Shown: positions 36,591 through 46,101, counted from the stretch's first letter. The stretch is DNA of 64,000 nucleotides from Pseudophaeobacter sp. (GCA_027019165.1 JALUXC010000025.1:83503-147502); one strand, 5' to 3'. Numbers and translations are program-made. Notes: generated from the letters alone by a model not told the origin.

Positions 36591-37112
36591 CTATTCCGGG
36601 CCTTTGACCCAGCCGGACGGACGGTCAGAAGGATTGTGAGGCGTCACATCTTCGAAATCTCCGTCGATCACATCGCCCCCACCCTGTGCCTGGTTCGGTC
36701 GACGCCCGCGGCGTGGATCGTGAGGATGAGCCTGCCCATGCATGGTGCCCATTTCGAATTGGGATACGGTGATGCGCGATTTGAGATATCGGAACACTGC
36801 CAGGCGCACCGGTGGCATGAGCAGGGCAAAACCCAATGCATCGGTGAAAAACCCCGGTGTCAGCAGCAGGGCACCAGCAAAGAGGATCATGGCTCCATGA
36901 GCAAGTGGCTCGGCCGGGTCTGACAGGGTTTGGAACGAGGATCTGAGTTGTCCCATTGCCAGTCTCCCTTGGGACCGCACCAAAGATGTGCCAAGGATCG
37001 CCGTCAGAACCACGATTGCCAGGGTGGGCCACAGCCCGATCAAACCGCCAACTTGGATGAAAAGGGCGATTTCAATCAATGGAACCATCAAAAAGGCCAG
37101 AAAAAGATACAT
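36591..37112 (-). CDS. fxsA: FxsA-family membrane protein
   Basis: 173 aa. MYLFLAFLMVPLIEIALF and LWPTLAIVVLTAILGTSLVR are the FxsA transmembrane core, and LAHGAMILFAGALLLTPGFFTDALGF is the second conserved block. The C-terminal third is hydrophilic. FxsA in E. coli relieves exclusion of phage T7 by F. Start at 37112, not the longer in-frame start. Divergent from the Tim44-like gene. Confidence 0.9.
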   Translation of the reverse strand: MYLFLAFLMVPLIEIALFIQVGGLIGLWPTLAIVVLTAILGTSLVRSQGRLAMGQLRSSFQTLSDPAEPLAHGAMILFAGALLLTPGFFTDALGFALLMPPVRLAVFRYLKSRITVSQFEMGTMHGQAHPHDPRRGRRPNQAQGGGDVIDGDFEDVTPHNPSDRPSGWVKGPE

Positions 37113-37225
37113 CTTGGGGTCCTTTGAACTTGCGCTGAACGGTGGACTTGGCCCCACCCGTCACCTACATAAGAGCAGTCCGCTTTGGTTTCAAACAAGG
37201 CATGGTTGCCTAGCAAGAGGTTCAC

Positions 37226-37885
37226 ATGGAGTCGCCCTTGATTCAGATTTTGGTGTTGGCCGGCATTGCCGTCTTCCTGATCCTGCGCTTGAAAAGCGTA
37301 TTGGGCACCCGTGAGGGGTTTGAAAAGCCAACCCCATCCCAGTCGCCTGTGGCTGACAAACGGCGCCCCGATTTCGAGGTGATTGAAGGCGGCCCGGATC
37401 GGGATATCACCGATTACGTGGCCGAGGGGTCTGCGCAGGCCGATGCGCTTGCGGCGATGAAACGCGCCGAACCGTCGTTTCAGGTTCAGGACTTTGTGCA
37501 GGGCGCGCGCGGCGCCTATGAGATGATCCTGATGGGGTTCGAAAACGGCGATCTGGATGAGATCCAACCCTTCCTGGCCGAGGACGTCTACGAGAGCTTT
37601 GTAGATGCCGTGGCGCAGCGCGAAGATCAGGGCCTGACAATCGAGGCCGAGTTCATTGGCGTGCGGGAAACTACAATTGATGATGCTCGGTTTGACGAAG
37701 CAACGCGAACCGGTGAAATCACCATGCGGTTCGTGGCTGAGATCACCTCGGTCGTCCGCAACAAGGAGGGTGAGATCGTCGAGGGTGATCCCAAAGCTAT
37801 CAAGCGCCTGAAAGACACCTGGACCTTTGCCCGTGCCATGGGCGCAAGTGATCCGAACTGGCAGCTGGTGGCCACGGACGCATGA
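37226..37885 (+). CDS. Tim44-like domain protein (TimA type)
   Basis: 219 aa. An N-terminal membrane anchor (about 5-22, LIQILVLAGIAVFLILRL), a short charged linker and a C-terminal Tim44-like domain (FVQGARGAYEMILMGFENGDLDEIQPFLAEDVYESF). In alphaproteobacteria this gene sits between fxsA/secB and mltA. A role in protein export or envelope assembly is inferred from the mitochondrial Tim44 relation. ATGA overlap with mltA. Confidence 0.85.
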   Translation: MESPLIQILVLAGIAVFLILRLKSVLGTREGFEKPTPSQSPVADKRRPDFEVIEGGPDRDITDYVAEGSAQADALAAMKRAEPSFQVQDFVQGARGAYEMILMGFENGDLDEIQPFLAEDVYESFVDAVAQREDQGLTIEAEFIGVRETTIDDARFDEATRTGEITMRFVAEITSVVRNKEGEIVEGDPKAIKRLKDTWTFARAMGASDPNWQLVATDA

Positions 37886-38949
37886 TTGGTGCGCTTCGGG
37901 CGGCATTGCGGGCAGCGGCCTTCTGGGGCGCTGCCATGACCGCCACGGGCGCATCTGGCGAGACAGCTTATTCGCTGTTGAGTTTTTCTCAGCTTGAGGG
38001 CTGGGAAAAGGACGACCACGCAGCAGCCTTGAACGCTTTCCTGAATACCTGCCCCGATCTTGACGATCCCGATTGGCACAGCCTTTGCGCACTCGGCCAA
38101 TCGCAGGTTCAGTTGGGCGCTCCGGATGCGGCGCGGAAATTCTTTGAGCTTTTCTTCCGGCCCGTTCTTATTCAGGACGGTGCCGATACAGCCCTGTTCA
38201 CCGGCTATTTCGAGCCCGAGCTGGATGGCGCGCGTTATCAAACCGAGCGGTTCCGCTACCCCGTGTACCGAATGCCGCGCGAGGCGCGTCAGACAAACCT
38301 GTGGCTGCCGCGCCGTGATATCCTTACCAGTGGTGTGATGGAGGGGCGCGGCCTTGAGATCGCCTGGGTGGATGATCCGGTAGAGTTGTTCTTTCTGCAA
38401 ATCCAGGGGTCAGGCCGCATCAAGATGCAGGATGGATCGACCGTGCGTGTCGGCTATGGCGGGGCCAATGGTCATCCGTATAAATCCATCGGTGCGGAAA
38501 TGGTGCGCCGTGGCATCTACAAGGCGCATCAGGTCAGCGCGCAGGTGATCAAGGCTTGGGTCCGGCGCAATCCCGTTGCCGGGCACGAGCTGCTGATGCA
38601 CAATCCGTCTTACGTCTTCTTTCGGGAGGTGCGACGTGTGCGGGCCTCGGATGGACCTTTGGGGGCGATGAACCGATCTGTAACAGCCATGCGCAGCATT
38701 GCGGTTGATCCGAAATACACGCCGCTGGGCGCTCCGGTCTGGGTGGAGAAAGACGGCGAAAATCCATTGCGGCGCCTGATGATTGCTCAGGATACCGGCT
38801 CTGCGATCAAGGGCGCACAGCGCGCCGATATTTTCTTTGGCACCGGGGATGCCGCGGGGCAGGCGGCCGGCCGTCTGCGGGATCCGGGTCGGATGGTGGT
38901 GCTGCTTCCGATCCAGCGCGCCTACGCCATGTTGCCGGAAGACTACTGA
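37882..38949 (+). CDS. mltA: membrane-bound lytic murein transglycosylase A
   Basis: 355 aa. Weak N-terminal signal sequence (AALRAAAFWGAAMTATGASG, about 1-27) without an obvious lipobox. MltA domain: LFTGYFEPELDGARYQ, VELFFLQIQGSGRI, then MRSIAVDPKYTPLGAPVWV and IAQDTGSAIKGAQRADIFFG with catalytic aspartates. Cleaves peptidoglycan to 1,6-anhydromuropeptides. Overlaps the next gene by one base (TGATG). Confidence 0.93.
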   Translation: MIGALRAALRAAAFWGAAMTATGASGETAYSLLSFSQLEGWEKDDHAAALNAFLNTCPDLDDPDWHSLCALGQSQVQLGAPDAARKFFELFFRPVLIQDGADTALFTGYFEPELDGARYQTERFRYPVYRMPREARQTNLWLPRRDILTSGVMEGRGLEIAWVDDPVELFFLQIQGSGRIKMQDGSTVRVGYGGANGHPYKSIGAEMVRRGIYKAHQVSAQVIKAWVRRNPVAGHELLMHNPSYVFFREVRRVRASDGPLGAMNRSVTAMRSIAVDPKYTPLGAPVWVEKDGENPLRRLMIAQDTGSAIKGAQRADIFFGTGDAAGQAAGRLRDPGRMVVLLPIQRAYAMLPEDY

Positions 38950-39548
38950 TGACCCGCCGCAAGTTGACCTCGGATGAAATCGATCTTTGGCACAAGGTCG
39001 TGAAACACGCAGAACGTCTGCATCCCGGCAGCCACTCGACGCCGCCGGATTTGCCGCTGCCAAAACCCAAGCCAACAAAGACGCCGCATCCCCATGCCGA
39101 GCCGCAGATTGACGCCTTTCGTATCGGCAGCCGCGCCCGCAGCAAGCCCGCAAAACATGACCTCAAGGCGCCGGTTGCCAAATCCCTGACAGCCGCGCCC
39201 GTACAGATGGATGAAAAGGCCTATCGCCGCATGAAACGCGGCAAGCTGCGTCCCGAGGGCAAGCTGGACCTGCACGGCATGCGCGTGGATACGGCGCATC
39301 CGGCGCTGACGCGGTTCATCCTCACGGCGCAGGCCTCGGGCAAGCGGCTGGTGCTGGTGGTCACCGGCAAGGGCAAGGACCGGGATGAGCCGGGACCGAT
39401 CCCGACCCCGCGAGGCGTGCTGCGTCACCGGGTGCCGCAATGGCTGTCGCTGCCGCCGCTTGCGCAGGCAGTCTTGCAGGTGACGCCAGCCCATATCAGC
39501 CACGGGGGTGAGGGTGCCTATTACGTCTATTTGCGGCGCAGCCGGTAA
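38949..39548 (+). CDS. Smr-domain protein
   Basis: 199 aa. A Pro/Lys-rich N-terminal half with SDEIDLWHKVVKHAERL, then an Smr nuclease-like domain: GKLDLHGMRVDTAH (LDLHG motif) and LVLVVTGKGKDRDE (TGxG loop), ending HISHGGEGAYYVYLRR. Smr domains can nick DNA/RNA; the partner here is unknown. Co-transcribed with mltA. Confidence 0.88.
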   Translation: MTRRKLTSDEIDLWHKVVKHAERLHPGSHSTPPDLPLPKPKPTKTPHPHAEPQIDAFRIGSRARSKPAKHDLKAPVAKSLTAAPVQMDEKAYRRMKRGKLRPEGKLDLHGMRVDTAHPALTRFILTAQASGKRLVLVVTGKGKDRDEPGPIPTPRGVLRHRVPQWLSLPPLAQAVLQVTPAHISHGGEGAYYVYLRRSR

Positions 39549-39557
39549 GGTGGTGCG

Positions 39558-40673
39558 CTAGCGGGGGCTATCCAAAAGCCTGACCAGCGACAGATCCTCG
39601 ACCTGTTCTTCTTGGATCTGCGGAGGCGGCAGCACGGTGTTGAATACCAGTCCGGGGTTCTCGAAGGTTCGGGCGGTTTGCTGCGCCGCGCTCAATATCG
39701 CCAGCAGGGCAGGGGAGGTTCCGGCCACCAGATGCCCCGAATTGGCCGTGTCAGCATAGGCGGTTGTATCTATGATGCTGATCGGCAGATCTTCCAGGTC
39801 TTCAACCGAAGACAGGTTGCCAAGCCGTGATCGGCTATGGGTGCCGCGCAGGCGCTGGGATATCGTCAGGATCTTGTCTTTTCGCGAAATGAAAACAAGG
39901 AAAGGCTGTGGCACCGGGTCAAACCGGCTCATCTGGCTTTTGAAGACGTCAAGGTCGAGATCCGGCGACATCAGTATGACCCCGTCCAGGTGTTTTGCCG
40001 CCCAGCCGGGGGCTCCGATTTCGATCTGGCGCAGTGTTTCCATGGCCAGAACTGACCCCATCGAGTGCGCCACAAGGACAACGCGTCGCGCCTTGGTGCG
40101 GCTCAGGTTCTTCAAAAGACGTTCCAGACCATCCCGTGCGAACATCACGCTGTCGGCGTCATAGGCGTACCCCAACGGGCTGCCGAGACTGGGCCAGGAG
40201 TAGACCACCGTCGCGCCCGGCACGCCGATGTCATAGGTCAGCTGCGCTGCGCGAAAAGCGGTTTCCGACTGGGTGGAATTATAGCCATGTACAAAGACGG
40301 TAATGTCCCGCTCATCCGGGGGATACTTCAGCAGTTCCTGGTTCAGGCGGTCCGAAAAAGCGTTTGCGGTCTCAAAGGTTCGCCGACCCGCCATGGTGAA
40401 TTCATGCCTGGGATCAGGATTTTCGTCGGCAAAGACCAGTTGGCCCGGTTTATGGTTTGGTGGGATGGAGACGGTCAGCTCCAGCAGGTGATAGGCATCG
40501 GTCCGGCCAGCCCCAAAACCGCCCTCCGGTTTTGGATCTCTGATCGTTGCGGCAAAAATCGTCTTGGGCGTGCCGATCTTTAACGCCTCGGGAATCGTGG
40601 GCGTATAGGGCCGCGGGCCGCAGGCAGCGACAAGACTGAGCGAAAGAAGCAAAAGAATCCGAAGGCGCCGCAT
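39558..40673 (-). CDS. lipoprotein alpha/beta hydrolase (DUF900 type)
   Basis: 371 aa. Lipoprotein signal MRRLRILLLLSLSLVAAC (lipobox VAAC). Hydrolase core DITVFVHGYNSTQSETAFRAAQ, nucleophile VLVAHSMGSVLAMETL (Ser in HSMG) and a late His (SGHLVAG). Probably an outer-membrane or periplasmic esterase; substrate unknown. Start 40673 at the lipoprotein signal; the longer in-frame start has no RBS support. 3' end faces the Smr gene. Confidence 0.8.
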   Translation of the reverse strand: MRRLRILLLLSLSLVAACGPRPYTPTIPEALKIGTPKTIFAATIRDPKPEGGFGAGRTDAYHLLELTVSIPPNHKPGQLVFADENPDPRHEFTMAGRRTFETANAFSDRLNQELLKYPPDERDITVFVHGYNSTQSETAFRAAQLTYDIGVPGATVVYSWPSLGSPLGYAYDADSVMFARDGLERLLKNLSRTKARRVVLVAHSMGSVLAMETLRQIEIGAPGWAAKHLDGVILMSPDLDLDVFKSQMSRFDPVPQPFLVFISRKDKILTISQRLRGTHSRSRLGNLSSVEDLEDLPISIIDTTAYADTANSGHLVAGTSPALLAILSAAQQTARTFENPGLVFNTVLPPPQIQEEQVEDLSLVRLLDSPR

Positions 40674-40762
40674 CTGACCGGTCCCAAAACAAACAGTGCC
40701 ATGGATAGGACGAATGCCGCCCGTTTCCAAGCGGCATCTCCAATTTCAAGGCGGTGAACCTG

Positions 40763-42076
40763 CTAGAGCACGTAGCGGCTGAGATCGGTCGAGCGGGTTA
40801 GCTCCCCGAGGTTCGAGGTCACGAATTTCGCATCCACTGTGATGGCCTCGCCGCTGCGGTCGGGGGCGGTGAAGGACAGTTCCTCGAATACCCGTTCCAT
40901 CACCGTATAGAGGCGCCGGGCGCCGATGTTTTCGACCGATTGGTTCACTTCGGCCGCAATCTTGGCCATGGCGGCGATCCCGTCTTCCGTAAAGGTTACT
41001 TTGACGTTCTCGGTGCCCATCAGCGCGGTGTACTGCCGGGTAAGTGCGTTGTCGGTTTCGGTCAGGATGCGAACAAAGTCCTTTTCGCTGAGCGCGCGCA
41101 GGTTGACCCGGATCGGCAGGCGGCCCTGCAGCTCCGGCAGCAGATCCGACGGCTTGGCGATATGAAATGCGCCCGAGGCGATGAACAGGATATGATCGGT
41201 CTTCACCGGGCCATGTTTGGTGCTGACCGTGGTGCCCTCGATCAGCGGCAGCAGGTCGCGCTGCACGCCTTCACGGCTGACATCGCCGCCGCGGGCATCG
41301 GCGCGGGCGCAGACCTTGTCGATCTCATCGAGGAAAACGATGCCGTTCTGTTCAACCGACTCCAACGCGGTGCGGGTGACGGTTTCATCGTCGAGCAGCT
41401 TGTCCGCTTCTTCTCCGATCAGAACGTCATAGCTTTCAGCAACAGTCAGGCGCTTTTTGACCGTGCGCCCGCCGAGGGCCTTTCCGAACAGATCGCCAAG
41501 GTTCATCATCCCGCCCATGGGGCTGCCCGGTTGGCCAGGAATATCGAACATGCCGCCCATGGGATTTGACGTGTCTGCGACCTCAAGCTCGATCAGGGTA
41601 TCATCCAGCTCACCGGATTTCAGCTTCTTGCGGAACACCTCGCGGGTACTGTCCCGTGCTTCGGTTCCGGCAATGGCGGTGATCACGCGATCCTCGGCGG
41701 CCTTGTGGGCCTTGGCCTTGACGTCTTCTCTCATGAATTCGCGGGTCTGAAGGATCGCAGTGTCCACCAGGTCGCGGACGATCTGTTCCACGTCGCGGCC
41801 GACGTAGCCGACTTCGGTGAATTTGGTGGCCTCGACCTTGATAAAGGGCGCGCGGGCCAGTTTCGCCAGACGGCGGCTAATCTCGGTCTTGCCGACGCCG
41901 GTGGGGCCGATCATTAGGATGTTCTTGGGGTAGACCTCGTCGCGCAGGTCGTCACCCAACTGTTTGCGCCGCCAGCGGTTGCGCAGGGCGACGGCAACGG
42001 CGCGTTTGGCCTCTTTCTGGCCGATGATGAAACGATCCAGTTCGGAAACGATTTCGCGGGGGGTAAGGTCAGTCAT
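40763..42076 (-). CDS. hslU: HslU, ATPase subunit of the HslVU protease
   Basis: 437 aa. [20 protein letters not shown], Walker [19 protein letters not shown], Walker [12 protein letters not shown], and the C-terminal [20 protein letters not shown] tail ending LSRYVL that docks into HslV. Unfolds substrates for HslV. Start at 42076; the in-frame extension of 64 codons overlaps the neighbouring gene and is rejected. Separated from hslV by a DUF2157 gene. Confidence 0.96.
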   Translation of the reverse strand: MTDLTPREIVSELDRFIIGQKEAKRAVAVALRNRWRRKQLGDDLRDEVYPKNILMIGPTGVGKTEISRRLAKLARAPFIKVEATKFTEVGYVGRDVEQIVRDLVDTAILQTREFMREDVKAKAHKAAEDRVITAIAGTEARDSTREVFRKKLKSGELDDTLIELEVADTSNPMGGMFDIPGQPGSPMGGMMNLGDLFGKALGGRTVKKRLTVAESYDVLIGEEADKLLDDETVTRTALESVEQNGIVFLDEIDKVCARADARGGDVSREGVQRDLLPLIEGTTVSTKHGPVKTDHILFIASGAFHIAKPSDLLPELQGRLPIRVNLRALSEKDFVRILTETDNALTRQYTALMGTENVKVTFTEDGIAAMAKIAAEVNQSVENIGARRLYTVMERVFEELSFTAPDRSGEAITVDAKFVTSNLGELTRSTDLSRYVL

Positions 42077-42089
42077 GAGTGATCCCGTA

Positions 42090-43160
42090 TCAGTGTGAGG
42101 GCGGCAGCCGATCCAGCGGCACCAGCCCGGACAGGGGTGAAAGAAGCGCGGCACGGATGCGGGTCCAGAAGGCCCCGAGCGCCACAAGGAAAACGCCGAG
42201 CACCAGAATGGTGGATGCGGCGCCTTCGCCATCGAAAACGGTTCCGGCCAGCGTGACGCTATAGCCAATGGCGGCGATCAGGAAGGACCGCCGGTCGATC
42301 ACGATGGCCACAACGGCAAAGGCAAAGAGCACGCCCATCAACAACAGATGTGCGCTGTTGCTGCCGTTTTCCAGAAGGCTCAGCGCGATGGTGTTCACCA
42401 GGGCAGGGGCCGCAACCACATGTAGCCAGAATCCTTGGGCCGAGCGGCGCGTGACCCGGTGCGGATCGCTCATGTCAAAGATCATCGCGACGACGAAAAC
42501 GGCCAGACCCACCAGAAGCGTGATCCAGGCAAAGGGACCGGAGGCGGACAGAAGGAAGAAATCACCAATATCCTCGGGTGTTCCCATGCGGATCGCGCCC
42601 ATCAGCAGCGCCAGGGCGAAAACGCCAAGCGCGATCAAGGCCATGGCAAAGGGCACCCGAAAGCGCAGCCAGAAGATCGCTATGGCCGCCGTCGCAAGGG
42701 CAAAGGGCAGCTGCATGCTGGAGTAATCTGCCTGCGCCATCATGAAAGGCTGTGAAAACTGAGCTGTCAGCCCCATGCCCGCGTTTGCGGCCCATAGAAT
42801 CGAGAGGGCAATTGCCGGCGCCACCATGCGGCGGCGGCGAATGAAGTATTCGGACAGGGCCCAGAGGATCGCAGCCCCAATTGCTGCGGCGGTGACGGCC
42901 TTGCCCTGATAACCGCCTATGCTGGTCGCCAGAGAGGTCGCTGTGACTGCAGCCCAGCCGGATGACAAGATCAACAGGCCAATGACGATGAAAATCTCGT
43001 TGAAGCCTTTGAACAGCTCAAACGGCTCATCGCCTTCAGGCAGGTTCTCCCGCGCGCCCTTGCGGCTTTGGGCCAGCGCCAAAAGGGAGGCAGCCTGCGC
43101 CTCGGTCAACAGGCCAGACCCAACGGCGGCACGCAGGTCGTTGCGATCAATATCAGACAC
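42090..43160 (-). CDS. DUF2157-type multi-pass membrane protein inserted between hslV and hslU
   Basis: 356 aa. A soluble N-terminus with [17 protein letters not shown] (DUF2157-like start) followed by about ten hydrophobic segments. Function unknown. It starts 1 nt after the hslV stop and ends 13 nt before the hslU start, all three genes co-oriented, so it should be co-expressed with the protease. Whether the product relates to HslVU is not visible. Confidence 0.8.
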   Translation of the reverse strand: MSDIDRNDLRAAVGSGLLTEAQAASLLALAQSRKGARENLPEGDEPFELFKGFNEIFIVIGLLILSSGWAAVTATSLATSIGGYQGKAVTAAAIGAAILWALSEYFIRRRRMVAPAIALSILWAANAGMGLTAQFSQPFMMAQADYSSMQLPFALATAAIAIFWLRFRVPFAMALIALGVFALALLMGAIRMGTPEDIGDFFLLSASGPFAWITLLVGLAVFVVAMIFDMSDPHRVTRRSAQGFWLHVVAAPALVNTIALSLLENGSNSAHLLLMGVLFAFAVVAIVIDRRSFLIAAIGYSVTLAGTVFDGEGAASTILVLGVFLVALGAFWTRIRAALLSPLSGLVPLDRLPPSH

Positions 43161-43161
43161 C

Positions 43162-43725
43162 TTAGTGCCCCGCCCCGATGGTTTCGACCGTCAGGTTGCC
43201 GTTGGTGTAAACGCAGATATCGGCTGCAATCGCCATGGCTTCGCGGGCAACGGTTTCGGCGGATTTGTCGCTGTCCATCATGGCGCGCGCGGCGGCCAGG
43301 GCAAAATTCCCGCCCGAGCCGATAGCGGCCACATCATGTTCCGGCTCCAGCACATCGCCGGCGCCGGTAATCACCAAGAGGTCGGTGCCATCCGTCACGA
43401 TGAGCATCGCTTCAAGCTTTTGAAGGTACTTATCGGTGCGCCAATCCTTGGCGAGTTCCACACTGGCGCGGGCCAGCTGTCCGGGGGTGGCTTCGAGCTT
43501 GGCCTCGAGCCGCTCCAGCAGGGTAAAGGCGTCCGCTGTGGAACCCGCAAATCCCGCAACCACGTCATAGCCACCCGGCGACAGGCGACGCACCTTTCGG
43601 GCGCTGCCCTTGATCACGGTCTGGCCCAAAGAGACCTGTCCGTCGCCGGCAATCACCACAAGGCCATCTTTTTTGACACCGACGATGGTGGTCCCGTGCC
43701 ATCCGGGGAATTGGTCTTCTGCCAT
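43162..43725 (-). CDS. hslV: HslV, peptidase subunit of the HslVU protease
   Basis: 187 aa. [28 protein letters not shown] with the catalytic Thr exposed after propeptide removal, RKVRRL, and [19 protein letters not shown]-terminal-threonine protease chamber. Start at MAEDQFPG (43725) with GGAGGCAC before it; an upstream ATG at 43737 is possible. Confidence 0.96.
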   Translation of the reverse strand: MAEDQFPGWHGTTIVGVKKDGLVVIAGDGQVSLGQTVIKGSARKVRRLSPGGYDVVAGFAGSTADAFTLLERLEAKLEATPGQLARASVELAKDWRTDKYLQKLEAMLIVTDGTDLLVITGAGDVLEPEHDVAAIGSGGNFALAAARAMMDSDKSAETVAREAMAIAADICVYTNGNLTVETIGAGH

Positions 43726-43821
43726 CTGTGCCTCCATTCTAGTCGCAGCATATATGGGCGTTGGACTTCCATTGCTCAACCGAATAACTGAATTCAACGG
43801 GCCATTGCCGGGGGAGAGCCT

Positions 43822-44808
43822 TTGAACGACCTGCAGGACGCGCTGACCAGCTTGCCTGAGATGCTCAAAGCAAGCGGTTTGCCGCAAGACGGCTGGACGC
43901 CGTCACTGCTGTCTCGACGCAATGACAAGGTCATGCATAGGGTGGTTGTCGGTTTGAGCCATCCGTCCCACGGTGATCTGGTGTTAAAGCGGGTGTTTCG
44001 CCCTGTGTCCCCGACGGCCTTTTCAACGCAAGCTGCGCGTCAGATTGCCGTAGCCAAAGGTTTTTCCGATTGTCCCTCCATCCTGGCAGTAGATGAAGAC
44101 CAGCAAACGATTCTTATGCATAGACTGCCCGGTCAGACCCTTTTTGATCTTTGTGCGTTTTCACCGATGATTTGCCACGCAGACCCGTTGCGCCGCGCCG
44201 GGGCCTGGACGGACCGGTTTCACCGTGCTTTCGGCATATCCACGAGACAGTTCCAACCGCGACACGCCAAAGAGCACCTTGGATCTGTTTTGAAACGGAT
44301 TGAGCGCCGCGAGGTGGAGGTGCCGCGCCGCAAATTGTTCCTGCAGTTGGCGGATGCGGTTCTGGCATCTGCTCCCGGTGAACAGGACTGTGGCACGGTT
44401 GCGGCGATCTCCCATGGGGATCTCAATTGTCGCAACATTGTCTTACAGGGAGACGCGGCGGCTGGTCTGGATTTTGGGCCCGGAAAACTGCTGCCGGTCG
44501 GTCATGACCTGGCGCGGTTGTTCTGCCACTATGGCGCTCTTTGCGTCTCTGAGGTCGACCAGAAAAAGGGAAGGGATGGCCCGCTTCCGGGGGTGGACCT
44601 ATCGGCTTTCTTCGCAGGATATGAAGTTGTTCCAATGACCGATAGAACGGTGCGTTTTCTGACGCTTGTGCGGCTGCTGCGGGATTGGCAGCAGATGCCC
44701 AAAAACCGGATCAATCGGAGCTTGGCACAGACCGAACGCCTGACAGGAATTGCAAGGCTGGCCAAGGCAGCCCTGTTTCAGCTCACCGAGGGCGATAGCT
44801 CACGTTAA
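43822..44808 (+). CDS. APH-fold (aminoglycoside phosphotransferase-like) kinase, substrate unknown
   Basis: 328 aa from a TTG start placed behind GGGGGAGAG (43809-43817). Kinase features: LVLKRVF (ATP Lys), [11 protein letters not shown] (catalytic loop HGDxxxxN) and AAGLDFGPG (metal-binding DFG). This fold covers choline, fructosamine, LPS-core and small-molecule kinases; nothing here fixes the substrate. Divergent from hslV. No strong promoter seen. Confidence 0.65.
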   Translation: MNDLQDALTSLPEMLKASGLPQDGWTPSLLSRRNDKVMHRVVVGLSHPSHGDLVLKRVFRPVSPTAFSTQAARQIAVAKGFSDCPSILAVDEDQQTILMHRLPGQTLFDLCAFSPMICHADPLRRAGAWTDRFHRAFGISTRQFQPRHAKEHLGSVLKRIERREVEVPRRKLFLQLADAVLASAPGEQDCGTVAAISHGDLNCRNIVLQGDAAAGLDFGPGKLLPVGHDLARLFCHYGALCVSEVDQKKGRDGPLPGVDLSAFFAGYEVVPMTDRTVRFLTLVRLLRDWQQMPKNRINRSLAQTERLTGIARLAKAALFQLTEGDSSR

Positions 44809-44826
44809 CAGGCTGTTCATTTGTTA

Positions 44827-44929
44827 TGCACTGGGTGCAGATCTGGCCTGTAAAACGGGCAATTGTGAGACTCGGTAAGCTTTCCTAAATGACGCTCAGA
44901 ACCGGCATGGGGCCGGTTGTCTTTTTTTT
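44827..44929 (+). ncRNA. structured leader or small RNA ending at an intrinsic terminator
   Basis: Three hairpins in 103 nt: TGCAC-TGG-GTGCA (44827-44839), GCCTGT-AAA-ACGGGC (44846-44860) and the terminator at 44900-44918. The segment lies between the kinase stop and the DUF1127 gene. It could be a small RNA, an attenuator leader, or only the tail of the kinase transcript; the sequence does not separate these. Confidence 0.35.
44900..44929 (+). terminator. intrinsic terminator immediately upstream of the DUF1127 gene
   Basis: AACCGGC (44900-44906), loop ATGGG, GCCGGTT (44912-44918), then GTC and eight Ts (44922-44929). A textbook rho-independent terminator. It ends only 12 nt before the downstream start codon, so it is part of that gene's leader. 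Confidence 0.85.
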
Positions 44930-44941
44930 GGGATGCCCAAC

Positions 44942-45136
44942 ATGGCCACAACTGCAAACATCCATGCACCGCTCGGAGCCGTAGCCGTTCTCCGTGTGGT
45001 CGACACCATCCTGAATGCAAAATCCGCATTCCTGGAAGCGCGCGAAGCTCGCATCACCCGCCGTGCCCTGTACCGTCTGACCGACGCGCAGCTGGCTGAC
45101 ATCGGCCTGACTCGCGACGACATTGCAAAGATCTGA
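44942..45136 (+). CDS. DUF1127 small protein
   Basis: 64 aa. The C-terminal half (RRALYRLTDAQLADIGLTRD) is the DUF1127 motif, a short Arg-rich RNA- or stress-linked domain common in alphaproteobacteria. Start taken at 44942 (MATTANIH); 44933 (MPN) is also in frame but is directly behind the poly-T with no RBS. GGGA at 44930-44933 is a weak RBS. The transcript must read through the terminator just upstream. A second terminator follows. Confidence 0.85.
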   Translation: MATTANIHAPLGAVAVLRVVDTILNAKSAFLEAREARITRRALYRLTDAQLADIGLTRDDIAKI

Positions 45137-45177
45137 TCTGATAGGCAGATTTTTCAATGACAAATCATCGCTAGCAA

Positions 45178-45208
45178 AGCCGTCCATACCCGGGCGGCTT
45201 TTCGCTTT
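45178..45208 (+). terminator. intrinsic terminator after DUF1127 gene
   Basis: AGCCGTCC (45178-45185) and GGGCGGCT (45192-45199) form an 8-bp stem with one G-U, six-nt loop, followed by TTTTCGCTTT. Confidence 0.75.
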
Positions 45209-45217
45209 GATGGGGAT

Positions 45218-45583
45218 CTATTCCGACCAGCGATAGCGCCCCGCCTGATCCGGCAGCCAGGCCTCGATCGCCGCCGTGGCGATTACATGCGGCGCCTTGC
45301 CATCCGCGCCAGCCACATCCAGACCGCCAAAAACTGCCCGTAGCCGTGCCCGACCGCGCGGCAGATCTGACGCGACCAGATCGCAATCCACGGCTTCGGG
45401 CTTTTGCACCGCGATGGTCACCTCCACCCGCATATCAGAGTGATCGATCCCCAGCTCGGAAAACAGTGTGATCGAGGAATGATGCAGCGCGTCCTGCACC
45501 GCGCGCCGGGCCGCCTTGGTGTAATCCTGGCCATAAAGATCGTTGCCAGTGCCCATTTCCAGAATGATACGCTTCTCCGCCAT
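45218..45583 (-). CDS. Lin0512-family protein, second copy
   Basis: 121 aa. MAEKRIILEMGTGNDLYGQDYTKAARRAVQDAL is the family start (GxGxxLxxxDYTKAA), then MRVEVTIAVQKPEAVD. Function unknown. It overlaps the upstream copy by one base (TAATG) and shares its overall layout, so the two are probably a tandem duplication acting together. Confidence 0.82.
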   Translation of the reverse strand: MAEKRIILEMGTGNDLYGQDYTKAARRAVQDALHHSSITLFSELGIDHSDMRVEVTIAVQKPEAVDCDLVASDLPRGRARLRAVFGGLDVAGADGKAPHVIATAAIEAWLPDQAGRYRWSE

Positions 45584-45927
45584 TACACCGCCTCCATGTC
45601 AAATGAGACAATCACGGCGGCATTTGCGATCACCGTCTTGCCGCCACCGGGTTTGTCGATATCAAGGCCGCCTTTGCTGACGCGGATATCCGGGCGGCCA
45701 TAGGGGAAGATTGCTTTCAGTGCCTCTGCATCCACCTGTTCGGGATCTTGCACGCCGATCTCGGCATCGATGATCATGGCTTCTTTTGGAAAGTCGAACA
45801 GCTCGGCCACATTGACCGAGTTGTGCCATAGCGCATCCGAGATCGCGCGCTTTGCGGCTTGGGTGTAGTCGGCGCGGCGCAGGGATGTGCCCATGCCGAA
45901 TTCCACGAGTACCCGGGTTTTTGCCAT
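45583..45927 (-). CDS. Lin0512-family protein, first copy
   Basis: 114 aa. AKTRVLVEFGMGTSLRRADYTQAAKRAISDALWHNSV followed by MIIDAEIGVQDPEQVD, parallel to the next gene. Start 45927 has AGGAGG at 8-9 nt. Upstream 174 bp to dddL holds promoters for both directions. Confidence 0.82.
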   Translation of the reverse strand: MAKTRVLVEFGMGTSLRRADYTQAAKRAISDALWHNSVNVAELFDFPKEAMIIDAEIGVQDPEQVDAEALKAIFPYGRPDIRVSKGGLDIDKPGGGKTVIANAAVIVSFDMEAV

Positions 45928-45953
45928 GATGAACCTCCTGCTGTCTGGCGGCA

Positions 45954-45985
45954 CTTTGGCGGGGAAAAAGGGCGGGGAAAAGGGG
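45954..45985. repeat. short G-rich tandem repeat between Lin0512 gene and dddL
   Basis: GGCGGGGAAAA appears twice in a row (with one extra A/G between), then GGGGGG. Polypurine tract on the plus strand, about 120-150 bp before the dddL start. May be a promoter element or chance. Confidence 0.3.
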
Positions 45986-46101
45986 GGATGCTGTGACAGT
46001 GAATAAAAGCGCCTGCATTGCGACACGCTCGCGTCGCTTTGGGGATAGAGCGATCGCAACGGGGTGACATCTTGGGCGGGTGCCAGAAGAAAGGCCCGGA
46101 A

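Noticed and set aside
42077..42268. N-terminal extension of hslU
   Set aside because: It would overlap the DUF2157 gene and has no HslU homology; [13 protein letters not shown] at 42076 is the family start.
46018..46101. longer start of dddL
   Set aside because: The extra 28 codons are not DddL-like, and a ribosome site precedes the ATG at 46102.
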